A stretch of 64,000 bases of DNA, taken from the NCBI GenBank assembly GCA_002914845.1, contig JXTC01000125.1:1-64000 (forward strand). The letters run 5' to 3'. The position numbers and the translations under genes are program-made. Position 1 is the stretch's first letter. Each line of letters begins with the position of its first letter. Positions 13,427 through 23,501 of the stretch are shown in pieces. The notes beneath the pieces were generated by a model. The model did no database searches, was not told where the DNA came from, and was given only the letters and a program-made list of their open reading frames with translations. Origin of the DNA: Trema orientale (Eukaryota; Streptophyta; Magnoliopsida; Rosales; Cannabaceae).

Positions 13427-14134
13427 TAGGTTGCATTTATTTCGCGGAATGAAATTAGAATAATGGAATGGAATCAGGAATAAGAATGATATTCTATTAT
13501 TTGGTTGAAAATAGAAATCAGTATTGGAATAAGAATTACTTTGTTTAGTTAGACATTAGAATGGAATGAAATAATAAGTATATTAACTAAAATACCCAAA
13601 TTTCTAAAACTTTGTACATTGTTTTTTTGTCAACTATGTGTATATTTATATTTACCAATATATAATGTTATTGGGTAAAAAATTATAATTTATTTTCAAT
13701 TATTTAACTATATTAAAATCAAAATGGAAAAAAATTATACTATGTTAAATATGTTTATTTCACTCTTAAATAAATAAAAAAAATGATAATTGGATAACTA
13801 TTATTATTATTTTTTGAAATAAGCTGGGTAAGCATTATTAATACCTATATATATATATACTAATAAAAAGTGAGTTGATGGTGAGTGAGAAAGAGGCAAA
13901 GTTTTAGGGAGAAAAAAAAAAGGTAATTTCACTTTTTTAGACATCAATAAAGAATGGAAACTTAATTCATTAGAAAAATTGATGTAATTCCAAATACATT
14001 AAATAGTGGAATTGTGATTACAAAAGAATTAGAATTCCTTATCCTAAATTTCAAACCTAACACTAGAATGAATTTTTTACTGGAATGGCCTTTTCATTCC
14101 AAAGCCCATTCCTGTAAACTAAACGTGGTTTTAG
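13427..14134. mobile_element. Non-autonomous DNA transposon of about 0.7 kb
   Basis: The left end carries repeated GGAATGGAATC / GGAATAAGAAT words just after AGGTTGCATTTATTTCG. The right end carries the complementary words (CATTCC, ATTCCTTATCC) before AAACTAAACGTGG. This gives an inverted arrangement of ATTCC-rich ends around an AT-rich core. It interrupts two blocks (13272-13315 and 14310-14480) that lie close together upstream of PR1-2. Class is uncertain; hAT or Harbinger type are both possible. Confidence 0.45.
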
Positions 14135-14526
14135 AATAATGCTAATACAAATGTGGTATTTTTTTCAATAATATGTTGCATACCTTTTAACTACTCACAT
14201 TTTTTTTTCCCAAATAGAATCATCAAATACATGATGGATTAAAAAAATTTGTCACATGCATGATTTTTGTGTGTCACCAGTATTATTCATACGATTAATT
14301 TTATGTGCCCAAATGGAGAGTATGAACTATGAAACAATGTACCTAGAAATTTAGTGGACGTTAGTATTGCTTCAGAGCAGAAGCAGTAACAGCTTTTTCT
14401 CTCACCTTTTTAATATTTAACATGCGGGTACACACCACTAAGTTTATGATCAATTTTTTGTAGTCAATTGACTCATTTCCCCGAAAATCACGTTTCGCAC
14501 TAAAGACGGAACCAAAAATTCAAAAT

Positions 14527-14636
14527 TAAAAGTATATACTTTCGGAAAAACCGTAAACACATTATCTGTTACTATTCACCGAAAAAAGTATATATTTTCG
14601 GAAAATCAGTAAACACATGATCTGTTACTATTCATT
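14527..14636. repeat. Tandem duplication, about 55-bp unit
   Basis: Two adjacent near-identical copies start AAAAGTATATA at 14527 and 14585, and both end TCTGTTACTATTCA. No coding content. Confidence 0.7.
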
Positions 14637-15225
14637 GTGGCCTATGGTCTCTATCCCAAAAAAAAAAAAAAAGAAAAAAAAGGAGAGAAAGAAAGTTTTC
14701 TTTTCTTTTTAAAGTTTTTTGGCGTGACAAGTCGTTGATTAATATAAAATCAGAGTAGACTCAGCTAATAAGAAAAATAACTATAAATCTTTACATATAT
14801 TTCTGTTGGGCGACGACATAAATAAAATGTATTTACTCTTTGTTGAAATATCTGTACACAGCCATGCGGTGACTACAACCCGCCGCAAATAGTGGCATAT
14901 GTCAATTTCTTGAGAGTATTCTCTTGTGAGAAGCTTCTTTAAAAAAAAAAAAAAAAAAGTACATGCCTTCCCATGAAAAAGCCTCTATAACGTTGGTGGC
15001 CCGTAGCATACGTGTAAAATCCCAAATTTTTAAGGGGCAAAGTGGTCATTTTGCAGTTTTTGGAATACTAAATTTGAGGGATTTAATTGTAAACATTTTG
15101 TGGAATGGGGACTTAAATGCAATTTCTTGAAGGACTAGATTGCAAGGATTTTAAAAGCTAAGGTTAAAGTGCAATTTTGAGAAAATTACACTGTGCCCAT
15201 TATATGGGGCACATGTGGCCCATTC

Positions 15226-15232
15226 TTCTTCT

Positions 15233-15270
<38 letters not shown>

Positions 15271-15291
15271 ATCTCTCTCTCTCTTTCCCCT
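15226..15291 (+). repeat. CT-rich microsatellite inside the solo LTR
   Basis: Almost uninterrupted CT dinucleotides follow a CTT run. They generate spurious Ser/Leu-repeat reading frames in three phases. Confidence 0.9.
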
Positions 15292-16031
15292 CTATGGGTC
15301 GAAGAATGCTGCCAGCTGCAGCTCCTGCGCGTGCTGCCTTCGGCCATCCTCCGGCCAGCAAGACCAACGGTGCAGCTTCGCCTCGACGCCAGCTGTATGC
15401 CGGCGAGAGGCAAAGGAAGCAGCAGATATTTTTGGCCACCTACGAGTATTCCGGCCACCGTGTGACCTCAAATTGCGCTCGTTTGATTTGTCTCGTCGCA
15501 AGGATTATTAAGGTATGTCTTTCACGATCCCATTTTTCTCGGTCTGAAAGTTGCTATTTCTGAGTAGATTGAACTTGAATTTGACTTTTTGATCGGATCG
15601 TTGGATTGTGTTTTTGATGTCATTTTTGAAATGTACTTGTAAAATAGAGAAGATTGATATATATATATTGTGTTTCGTGACCGGTACGAAAAACGAAATC
15701 GGACAGTTAAGATTTACCTCGTTTTGAGTGCCACAGGTCTGATTTCAGTCCAGACTCGAATTGGACGAATTATATGTCCAACCTAGTTATTTTGGGTGCT
15801 AAGAATTCAATAAAGAGGATGTTTGTTGATTTGAAGCTCCGTTGAGAAATTGATTTTTCACTAGTGAGCGATCGAGTCTTGGAACTGATTCCCGACCCTC
15901 CAAATAATCATGCAACGACACCTTAAGATTCCAATAGTGTGGTATCACTATTCTAGTAAGGTAGGAATTCGGTTACCTCTGTTCTATATCATTTTTTATT
16001 AAAACTTACTTTATGCTATATATGATGACAA

Positions 16032-16264
16032 CCATGATTTTAGAACTGTTTTGGATATCTGTAATGAAATTAGATTGTATGATATATATTGTATTGCTCT
16101 GAGACTTTTTTGAGTATAGGTTATTTTTTGGTATATTAAAAATAGACAAACATGATTTTAGAACTGTTTTGGATATCTGTAATGGAATTGGATTATATGA
16201 TATATGTTGTATTGCTCTGGGACTTTTTTGAGTGTAGGTTATTTTTAGGTATATTAAAAATAGG
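16032..16264. repeat. 119-bp tandem duplication within the solo LTR
   Basis: CATGATTTTAGAACTG begins at 16032 and again at 16151. Both copies run through to TATATTAAAAATAG with a few substitutions. The duplication lies entirely within the LTR, so it probably belongs to the element. Confidence 0.85.
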
Positions 16265-17428
16265 GCCATTATGCTGTCCGTTTTTCTATAAAACCTAATA
16301 TACTTATTTTATTGAAAAATCAAAGCAAGACTATTTTCACACTCCAGTTCTATATTGCACGTGTCATAGGATCATACATGAGCACCGTATTAGCATCATG
16401 AGTTTACAGTATGGCGCTACATGCCCTATCATTGGTATATAGTCCGCGAACCCACACGGGGTTTGTTTTCTCTGATTACCTCCCTATTTGGCAGGCGTAA
16501 GTAATACAGTTGCCCCTCTAGGTTTGGTAGGCGATACATAGGTGTCACTTCTGGGTATGAGCTTAGGTGTCAGGTAGGCTGTTCGGCACATTTAGTGCCT
16601 TCATCCTGGGTTTCCATTGATGAGATGATGTGAGCTCATGGGTATTGGTTGATTTATGTCATGTGCTTATGAATTTAATAGTTTGATTATATTGTTTTAT
16701 ATATACATATGGATTGCTAGTTTTGGACTATTATATATGTATATTTTGGAATAAACTAACTATGCATGAACTTTCTATCACTAAAATATTTTCAATCAAG
16801 GTAACTGCTTTCAAACTGAGTATTTTATGCTCACCTCCTACCTTCCTTCCTCAGGTGGTGTTCAATGCAACTTGGGTGATCAAGAGGAATTTTGATTTAG
16901 TATTGAATTAGGATTACTACTTTCAACTATGTCTATGAACTTGTGTATACCATTTTGGTATTTGATACTTGCTATGGATGATGATGATGCTTGAACTTAA
17001 ATTTGAATTATATTTTCTAGTTATTATTCAATCTATGTTTAATGGTGTATACAAATTATGAGAGATGTTCATTGGATGGGATTTCAAATATTTTATTTAA
17101 ATAGACTATTTTATAAAATTGAAACTTTTAAGACATTTTTAAAATAAATCAAGGAATTTCCCATCTTAGTGAAATTTCTATTCTGCCACTAGCCCAAAGT
17201 TTTAGGTCTTGACAATACGTATGCAACCAAGTAATTATTATCGAACTTTTTAATATGAAAAATCTCGAGCTAATTGATTACTGATCGGCCTATAATTATG
17301 AATTTTTTTTTCCGTAAAAGAACTTATGATTATGAAGTTGATTATAGATGAAATTAAGGATTTACACCGGCATGCAGATGATCCTTTGCTGACTTATACG
17401 CTTGATTGGTATTTGAAATGCTTAATTT

Positions 17429-17623
17429 GACGTAGTGAGTTGGCTCAAGTGATAAGAGCACCCACTACTTGGGATCTTGGTCCTAGGTTCGAGTCACATC
17501 GGGGGTTAGGCGTGAAAACCTATATCCTTAATGGGGTGGGGTGGGGATTGGATAGTAGTAGGTATTTTTCTTTAATTTGTAATAAGTGGAGGTCATTAGT
17601 TAAGTCCCATTTTATTTAAAAAA
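17429..17623 (+). mobile_element. tRNA-derived SINE with 12-bp target site duplication
   Basis: A box-A-like TTGGCTCAAGTGATAAG at about 17440 and a box-B-like GGTTCGAGTC at about 17487 form a tRNA-like Pol III promoter. A unique body and a short poly-A tail follow. The element is bracketed by AATGCTTAATTT at 17417-17428 and 17624-17635, a clear target duplication. A diverged copy lies on the other strand at 30316-30499. It has no coding capacity. Confidence 0.88.
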
Positions 17624-18087
17624 AATGCTTAATTTAATTGTTGGTCGACATGCATCGAAGACTGCCAATTACTGTCTTAATCACTAGAAGGAGCCAAACA
17701 AAATAACATATATAGTAATTTCAAATTATTTTTATAATTTTCTATGTCTCAATCTATGTCCAATAAATTAATATATGACACCTTAGGTTTTTTTTTATTT
17801 TTTATTAAAAAAACGTCTTTTCTAACACCGTTAACACGTACGTAATTTGAAATAAAAAAAAACTACAAATTAGATATATCTGCTCCTATATTTCTTTCAA
17901 TAAAATATATATATATATCGTGCAATTAAAAATGTGTCATACATATGTTTTTTTCCAGTAAAAAAAGAAAAACAAACATTTCGTTTGTAACTAGTTTTAC
18001 AATTGTCCAAGCAAAAGACATTCGTTACGTATTATTTTTTTCCTATTCACATAAATAAAAAACGTATTTAAAGATACAATGTTAATA

Positions 18088-18150
18088 ATTATGACGTCAA
18101 ATGGTGACGATCCTGCTCACGCACCTACAATCAACTTCCACATGAATTAT
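18088..18150 (+). promoter_or_regulatory. Distal PR1-3 upstream block with TGACGTCA
   Basis: A perfect TGACGTCA palindrome (18092-18099) is followed by a second TGACG (18105-18109), about 1.2 kb before PR1-3. TGACG is the as-1 core bound by TGA bZIP factors in salicylate-responsive PR-1 promoters. The surrounding block is shared with 7395-7460 (upstream of PR1-2) and, decayed, with 36845-36900 (upstream of PR1-6). Function at this distance is inference. Confidence 0.45.
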
Positions 18151-18423
18151 GGAGGATTATAGCCGTTAGCACACGCTTCCAATTAATTAAAGTCCCTTTT
18201 TTCAGAGGAAAAAAAAAAATTAAAAGTGAACCATCATGATTATATAACCTGAGGAAAAAAAAAAAGAAAAAATAAAAAGATCATTGACTTGGATTTATAT
18301 ACCAAACAGGATGCCCAAAAAAAAGAAAAAAAAAATCTAGCCAAAGGGAATTGTCTCGGTTTCTCAAAAGCCATATAATATATGCATGTGCGCCTGATTA
18401 ATAAAGTGTTATCTTTATGTACT

Positions 18424-18590
18424 CACTACCAAAAAAATACATTTAGTGACAAGCTTTTTAATCACAACAAATTATTCTGCATTTAGTCACAATAAATAAT
18501 TTTTTATAAGTAAAAGAGGATATTTAGTCATAAATTATCATATTTAGTCATAAGGTTTTTTGTAATGACTAATAAGTCTTTTTCTCTTAT
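18424..18590 (+). mobile_element. CACTA-like transposon end with subterminal repeats
   Basis: The segment starts CACTACCAAAAAAATAC. It continues with repeated words ATTTAGTGAC, ATTTAGTCAC and ATTTAGTCAT (about every 30-40 bp) and an inverted GACTAATAAG. A CACTA terminus plus clustered subterminal motifs is the hallmark of En/Spm elements. The opposite end was not identified, so this may be a fragment. Confidence 0.55.
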
Positions 18591-18835
18591 TGATCCCTTA
18601 GTCCAGTTACATAAATGATTATCTCTTTAACAGTGCATGAAGTACTCTAGCTAGGGGTGTTTTTGGATTACAAAGTCTTTCAAATTAAACATATTCAAAA
18701 TTGGTAATCAAATTTCGGAGTTAATTTGCTAATGAAAATTGTAGCTGGTTTAACTTAGTAACCATGCAGCTCCATTAATCTTCAAGTTTAAATGTTTGAA
18801 TACTCTACCCATCATATATACATATATATATATAT

Positions 18836-19064
18836 GGCTGCCAATCCAGTAGGTATTTTTTTTTTTTACCTATGTGTAGGTATTTTTTTTTAATCGTTGG
18901 ATCATCATTTTTTTAACCTATGTGTAGGTATTTTTTTTTTTACCTATGTGTAGGTATTTCTCTCTCTTACTTTCTAATATAAAAAAATGTGTAAAAAAAA
19001 TTTTCATTGGTCCAATTGATACCTATGTATAGGTAAAAAAAAGAAATACCTACAGATTGGTGCC
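18836..19064. mobile_element. CCAATCCAGTAGGTA-family MITE, copy A
   Basis: The left end reads GGCTGCCAATCCAGTAGGTA and the right end TACCTACAGATTGGTGCCC, an imperfect inverted repeat flanked by TATATATA. The interior has repeated TACCTATGTGTAGGTA palindromes. It ends about 140 bp before the PR1-3 TATA box. Related copies lie at 24961, 26051, 29026, 39279 and 41704. Confidence 0.8.
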
Positions 19065-19114
19065 CTATATATATATATTGTTAATTTGGATTTTCACGAA
19101 TTCTAACTTTAAAC

Positions 19115-19214
19115 AGATACGACCTGATCGTTCAATAATGACTTCCAAGTCAAGCAAAATAAATAAATAAATAAATAAATAAATTAACAAAATCATACTC
19201 CGTCACTATAAATA
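19115..19214 (+). promoter_or_regulatory. PR1-3 proximal promoter
   Basis: TATAAATA lies at 19207-19214, 91 bp before the ATG. TACGACCTGATCGTTC at about 19117 is nearly identical to the PR1-4 element at about 21140 and related to blocks before PR1-5, PR1-6 and PR1-7. Confidence 0.6.
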
Positions 19215-19304
19215 CCCCCTCAAAGTCCTCATATCTCCCATATTCCGATTAATAGTTCACAAAATCTTGAGCCCTCCATATTTTTAAAACCTAACATAAC
19301 CAAA

Positions 19305-19796
19305 ATGGGGTCGGGACAACAACGAAGGGTTTCACTAGTAGTGCTACTATCCACATGCATAGTACTAGGCTCTAATGCCCAAGACACCCCACAAGACTAC
19401 CTCCACGCCCACAACTCGGCTCGCGCCGAGGTCAGTGTCGGCGAGCTGACTTGGGATGACCGATTGGCGTCCTACGCGGAGCAATACGCGAACCAACACA
19501 TCGATGACTGCAACCTGGTGCACTCAGGAGGGCCTTATGGCGAGAACCTTGCGTGGGGCAGCGCTGACCTTTCCGGCGTTGACGCCGTGAAAATGTGGGT
19601 GGATGAGAAGGTCGACTACGACCACAACTCTAACACATGCGCCGCCGGCAAGGTTTGCGGGCATTACACTCAGGTGGTGTGGCGGAACTCGGTTCGTCTA
19701 GGGTGTGCTAAGGTTCAGTGCAATGATAACAAGGGTACCTTCATTGGGTGCAACTATGATCCCCCTGGCAACTATATTGGGCAGCGCCCTTACTAA
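19305..19796 (+). CDS. PR1: PR1-3: pathogenesis-related protein 1 (CAP family)
   Basis: Intronless, 163 residues. The signal peptide is shorter than in its neighbours because the GLAIxQT stretch is missing; it still ends SNA before QDTPQDYL. The CAP domain contains [14 protein letters not shown], the WVDEK helix, GHYTQVVW at 119-126 and six cysteines. The CNYD motif is followed by the tail [11 protein letters not shown]. The sequence is close to PR1-4, and the two genes also share their 3' flanks, so they look like a recent local duplication with starts 1,988 bp apart. The mature protein is Asp/Glu-rich. The leader CATAACCAAAATG is shared with PR1-2. Confidence 0.96.
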   Translation: MGSGQQRRVSLVVLLSTCIVLGSNAQDTPQDYLHAHNSARAEVSVGELTWDDRLASYAEQYANQHIDDCNLVHSGGPYGENLAWGSADLSGVDAVKMWVDEKVDYDHNSNTCAAGKVCGHYTQVVWRNSVRLGCAKVQCNDNKGTFIGCNYDPPGNYIGQRPY

Positions 19797-21138
19797 AAGC
19801 TCTTCTGCACTTGCATAAGATATAGTAATTAATATATTGCTTTATATATATGTTGTGGTGGTCACAAGTTTGACCTGGTTGTTAACCATAAATCTGCTTC
19901 GAGTTATGAGTACTATATATTATTGTCAGAAAATATTGCCGATTATCATACTTGTTGATAAATAGGCTATATGGTTAACTAAGTAATATATTTAGTTATG
20001 AAATGATGACGTTATTCTGTGACTAATGAACGTTTATTTATAAATGGTGAATTTAGTGTAAAATCCTATATATTTTGCTCCATCATCAACCACGCATGCA
20101 CTCATTTTAAGGGGTATTGCAATACATCTAGTTTGGATCTCCAATGCATATGCCAATGCTGTATTTGGCACAATTACAAAATACTAAATTTGAGGTACTA
20201 TTTTATTTTATTTTTAACTACTTATTGATATATACACAAACGGACGAAACATTGACTTTTTATATTTGACAAAGAAAAAATAAAAAATGAAAATTCAAGA
20301 AAAATGCGAAGTTAAGTACAGAATAGAAGTAGTCACTAATTGATTGCAAGCATTGAAAAAAAAAAACAGAAAAAATGATGTGATCACTTAATATTATCCA
20401 AAAGCGACAATTTTGTAGTTAAAGAATCAAAGTAATTTAATCAGATGCAAACCTTTCATACAAAAAAATATTGGAACTACTGCATTGGAGAAAATTTGTA
20501 TGCATGCTTTGTACTAAATAAATTATACATACACCATTATATATAGAGACTATATATAGAGGATTTGAATCTTACACTTCAAGATTGAAAGTAATGTATG
20601 CAATCAGAAGATAGATGTAAAAAGCAATAACAAAACTAGTTTGATTACTAGAAGTACAGGGCAAAACAAATAAATAAATGCTTGTCTAATCCTTAATCAT
20701 TATGGTTTTCTCAATTATCAAAGATAACATAATGGAAAATTACAATGAAAAACGCTAATAGAGAAAGTTCTTAAATATTATGAGGGAATATTTATAATTT
20801 TTCATATTGTAAGAAAATTTCTGATGAAGGCATAAATATTTGTGACTGAAAATCAGTAAATGGTGCCATTTTCTATTTTTCGTCTGTTTGGTTAACAGAG
20901 TGATTGTTTTATGGCAGGCCTCATAAATGACTTTTTCTCTTTCAATGAAGTAATAATCTAGATAACAGTGTGTTTTTCGGTTATGAAGTATTTTCAAATT
21001 AAACAATCAAATCAAGTTTTGGATTTTGGTATAGTTAAAAATGTCACAGGTTGAACTTAGTTAGTCATAACCATCCTTATCTCTGATAATCTAGATCTTC
21101 TACAAATTAGAGAGCAACAATGATTTAAATTCAAACAG
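19797..21138. other. Intergenic region PR1-3 to PR1-4
   Basis: About 1.3 kb without a gene. The first 250 bp downstream of PR1-3 align well with the sequence downstream of PR1-4 (shared words AAAAGCTCTTC, TGACCTGGTTGTTA-like, GAGTTATGA), showing that the duplication included the 3' flank. Confidence 0.65.
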
Positions 21139-21234
21139 TTACGACCGGATCGTTCTCTAGCTAATGAATTAATCCCAGGTCTCATGCAAATCAAATTTCA
21201 CACCTCTTATCATAACTCGTATCTCCTATATATA
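21139..21234 (+). promoter_or_regulatory. PR1-4 proximal promoter
   Basis: TATATATA at 21227-21234 is 58 bp before the ATG. GTTACGACCGGATCGTTC at about 21138 matches the PR1-3 block. The leader carries GAGCCCTCC like PR1-2, PR1-3 and PR1-5. The CTATAAATAC form of the TATA box found in most sisters is replaced by a TA repeat. Confidence 0.55.
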
Positions 21235-21292
21235 TTCCGATCAATAATCCACGAAATACTGAGCCCTCCTTTTTTGAAAACATCACACCAAA

Positions 21293-21799
21293 ATGGGGTT
21301 GGGACAACGTAAGATTTCACTAATGGTACTACTATCCACAGGCATAGTACTAGGCTTAGCCATCATCCAAACCTCTAACGCCCAAGACACCCCACAAGAC
21401 TACCTCGACGCCCACAACTCGGCTCGCGACGAGTACTGCATCGACGAGCTGAGGTCGGATGACAAGTTGGCTTCCTACGCGGAGCAATATGCGAGCAAAC
21501 ACATCAATGACTGCAATCTGGTGCACTCCGGAGGGCCTTATGGCGAGAATCTTGCTTGGAGCGGTGGTGAGCTTTCCGGCGTTGATGCTGTGAAAATGTG
21601 GGTGAATGAGAAGGTCAACTATGATGAGAACTCCAACACCTGCGCCCTCGGCAAGGTGTGCGGGCATTACACTCAGGTGGTGTGGCGGAACTCGGTTCGT
21701 CTAGGGTGTGCTAAGGTTCGGTGCAACGGCAACAAGGGTACCTTCATTGGGTGCAACTATGATCCCCCTGGCAACTATATTGGGCAGCGCCCTTTCTAA
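21293..21799 (+). CDS. PR1: PR1-4: PR-1 (CAP family) with altered N-terminal CAP region
   Basis: Intronless, 168 residues. The signal peptide ends SNA at 30. The CAP domain carries HSGGPYGEN, the WVNEK helix, GHYTQVVW at 124-131 and six standard cysteines. Unlike its sisters, the segment after HNSAR is [14 protein letters not shown] instead of the usual [14 protein letters not shown] type. This brings a seventh, probably unpaired Cys49 and replaces the conserved Trp with Ser55. The tail is [11 protein letters not shown], ending in Phe where every other copy has Tyr. The frame is intact and close to PR1-3. The gene may be functional with altered folding or ligand binding, or may be early in decay. 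Confidence 0.93.
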   Translation: MGLGQRKISLMVLLSTGIVLGLAIIQTSNAQDTPQDYLDAHNSARDEYCIDELRSDDKLASYAEQYASKHINDCNLVHSGGPYGENLAWSGGELSGVDAVKMWVNEKVNYDENSNTCALGKVCGHYTQVVWRNSVRLGCAKVRCNGNKGTFIGCNYDPPGNYIGQRPF

Positions 21800-22732
21800 A
21801 AGCTCTTCACTCTTGCGGATAAAATTAAATAAATTACTTATTGTTGTGGTGATCACAGGTTTGATCTGGTTGTTAGCCATAAATCTACTTTGAGTTATGA
21901 ATTCTATATATTATAATTATCTGAAAAACATTGCCAATTATCATACATATCGATAAAATAGGCTATATATATATAATTAACTAAATAAATTTAGTTATGA
22001 AGTGATGTTATTATTATTTTGTCAACGTTTCTATGGTGAATTAAATGTAAATCTTCTTATGTGTAATCAATACATATAAATGATTGCAAGAACATATGAA
22101 CTAGAAGAAATAAAGAAAAATCAGAAGTTGTAGAAAATTCAAATGGTTAAGAGTAAATGATTGCAAGCATTAAAAGAATTAAACTTTATACATTTTAAAA
22201 TTCTGAAAATGATAAATATCCTTTAACAAGTGAGGAAATTAATCAAATGCTAAATTTGGTACAAAAAATATTAGAACGGCATTGGAGAAGTATTTGTATG
22301 CTCTGTACTAAATTAGTTATAGCATTTTCACATAGATTAATTGGCATTATATTATTGGACTTTGGAGAGCTGCTCGTAATATACTTTAGTACTTTCAAGC
22401 CAAAAGATACTTTTAGGATTGTTCTAAGCTGGTTTATGTTCTCCGCATGCACGATTTAACTTTTAGGAAAAAAAGAAAAAAAAAAACAAAAAATGTTCAC
22501 CGCATGCACAAGCAATAGTGTATACTATTATATAATATGGAAAATACTAAACACCTTTAATTTTTTTTCCTCGAAATACGTAATTTTGAATCTTGCGGTA
22601 TCTTACGTGGCAATTATTTAATGAAATTAGTGGACATATAACAAGACAAGGATAATACAAATAATTCCAAATCTAAATCAGGAAGATATACATCTTTTGG
22701 ATAGGTAAGGATTTAAGGCTTGTTTGGATATA

Positions 22733-22845
22733 CTTTGTTTGGATATATTTTTATTTTACGTTTTATATTTTTTTTAAATAGATTTAAAGCTTGTTTGGAT
22801 ATACTTTTATTTTACGTTTTATATTTTTTTAAATAAAATAGAAGA
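22733..22845. repeat. Direct repeat of about 60 bp (CTTGTTTGGATATAC)
   Basis: GCTTGTTTGGATATAC followed by TTTTATTTTACGTTTTATAT occurs at about 22718-22772 and again at about 22789-22835. The CTTGTTTGGATA word resembles MITE termini, but no inverted partner is clear. Confidence 0.6.
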
Positions 22846-23150
22846 TGAAAATCTTTCCAATCAAATTTTTGAGAAAATCTAACCACCCTTTTTTTATTTT
22901 AAAAAACAAATAAAAACAAAAATGTATTCATGCAAAGCCCTTAAGTTTTAACAAATTGTTATCAAAATTCAAACTGAAAGATCCTGTTGTAGGTGCTAGA
23001 CAAGAAGATATCGAAACTGTTAGGGCGAGTCCAATAACGCGGGAACTGCAGGGGTTATACGGGACTATATTGGGCTGGAATGCATTGGGCTTTATGGGCT
23101 TTATCATTAATAAGCAGGAGAAAAAACATACTTTAATTAACAACTTTTAA

Positions 23151-23501
23151 GGGATAACTGCAAAAAAATACCCTGAAGTTTGAGTGTTCTGCAATTTAAA
23201 TTCTGAAGTTTGGACTCTGCAAAATAATACCCTGAGATTAAGAATTTCTGAAAATTAATACCGACAGATTTTTTGACCAATTTTAGAAACGAAAAAACAA
23301 TAATATTCTCAATTAAAACTATATTAATCCATATTATTCATCTTAATTTTGAGGATATTATTGTATTTTATCAGTTAAAAATTAATACAGGTATTAATTT
23401 TCAGAAATTCGTAATCTCGGGGTATTATTTTGCAGAATCTAAACATTAAGGTTTAAATTACAGAACATCCAAACATGAGGGTATTTTTTTACAATTATCC
23501 C
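23151..23501. mobile_element. Mutator-type MITE with long TIRs and 9-bp target duplication
   Basis: The ends are long inverted repeats of roughly 100 bp. GGGATAACTGCAAAAAAATA at the left pairs with a terminal TATTTTTTTACAATTATCCC at the right, with inner matches around CTGCAAAATAATACCCTGAG. The element is bracketed by AACTTTTAA at 23142-23150 and 23502-23510. Long TIRs plus a 9-bp duplication are diagnostic of Mutator-like elements. It is 351 bp, non-coding, and young enough to keep a perfect duplication. Confidence 0.88.

Larger units (their letters stand above)
15013..17214. mobile_element. Solo LTR (2.2 kb) with 5-bp target site duplication
   Basis: The segment starts TGTAAAATCCC and ends GTCTTGACA, the TG...CA termini of LTR retrotransposons. 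It is flanked by the same 5 bp, ATACG, at 15008-15012 and 17215-17219. There is no internal gag/pol, primer-binding site or second LTR, so this is best read as a solo LTR left by LTR-LTR recombination. Inside lie a CT microsatellite (15226-15290), a GC-richer patch (15290-15490) and a 119-bp tandem duplication. The superfamily is not certain; the length suggests Ty3/gypsy. It sits inside the duplicated upstream region of PR1-3 and accounts for much of that wide spacing. Confidence 0.85.
9502..19114. other. Intergenic region PR1-2 to PR1-3, rich in insertions
   Basis: No supported gene in 9.6 kb. It holds a SINE-like unit (12109-12250), an element of about 0.7 kb (13427-14134), a solo LTR (15013-17214), a SINE (17429-17623), a CACTA-like end (18424-18590) and a MITE (18836-19064). 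Blocks shared with other PR1 upstream regions survive at 13143-13170, 13272-13315, 14310-14480, 17328-17360, 18088-18150 and 18335-18375. The 10.3-kb start-to-start spacing is largely explained by these insertions. Confidence 0.6.

Noticed and set aside
15177-15563. Overlapping frames of 90-128 codons around the CT microsatellite
   Set aside because: They lie inside the solo LTR and are open in several phases only because of the CT repeat and local GC content.
17432-17500. Possible tRNA gene
   Set aside because: Box A/B-like words are present but no cloverleaf can be folded; the A-tail and target duplications show it is the head of a SINE.
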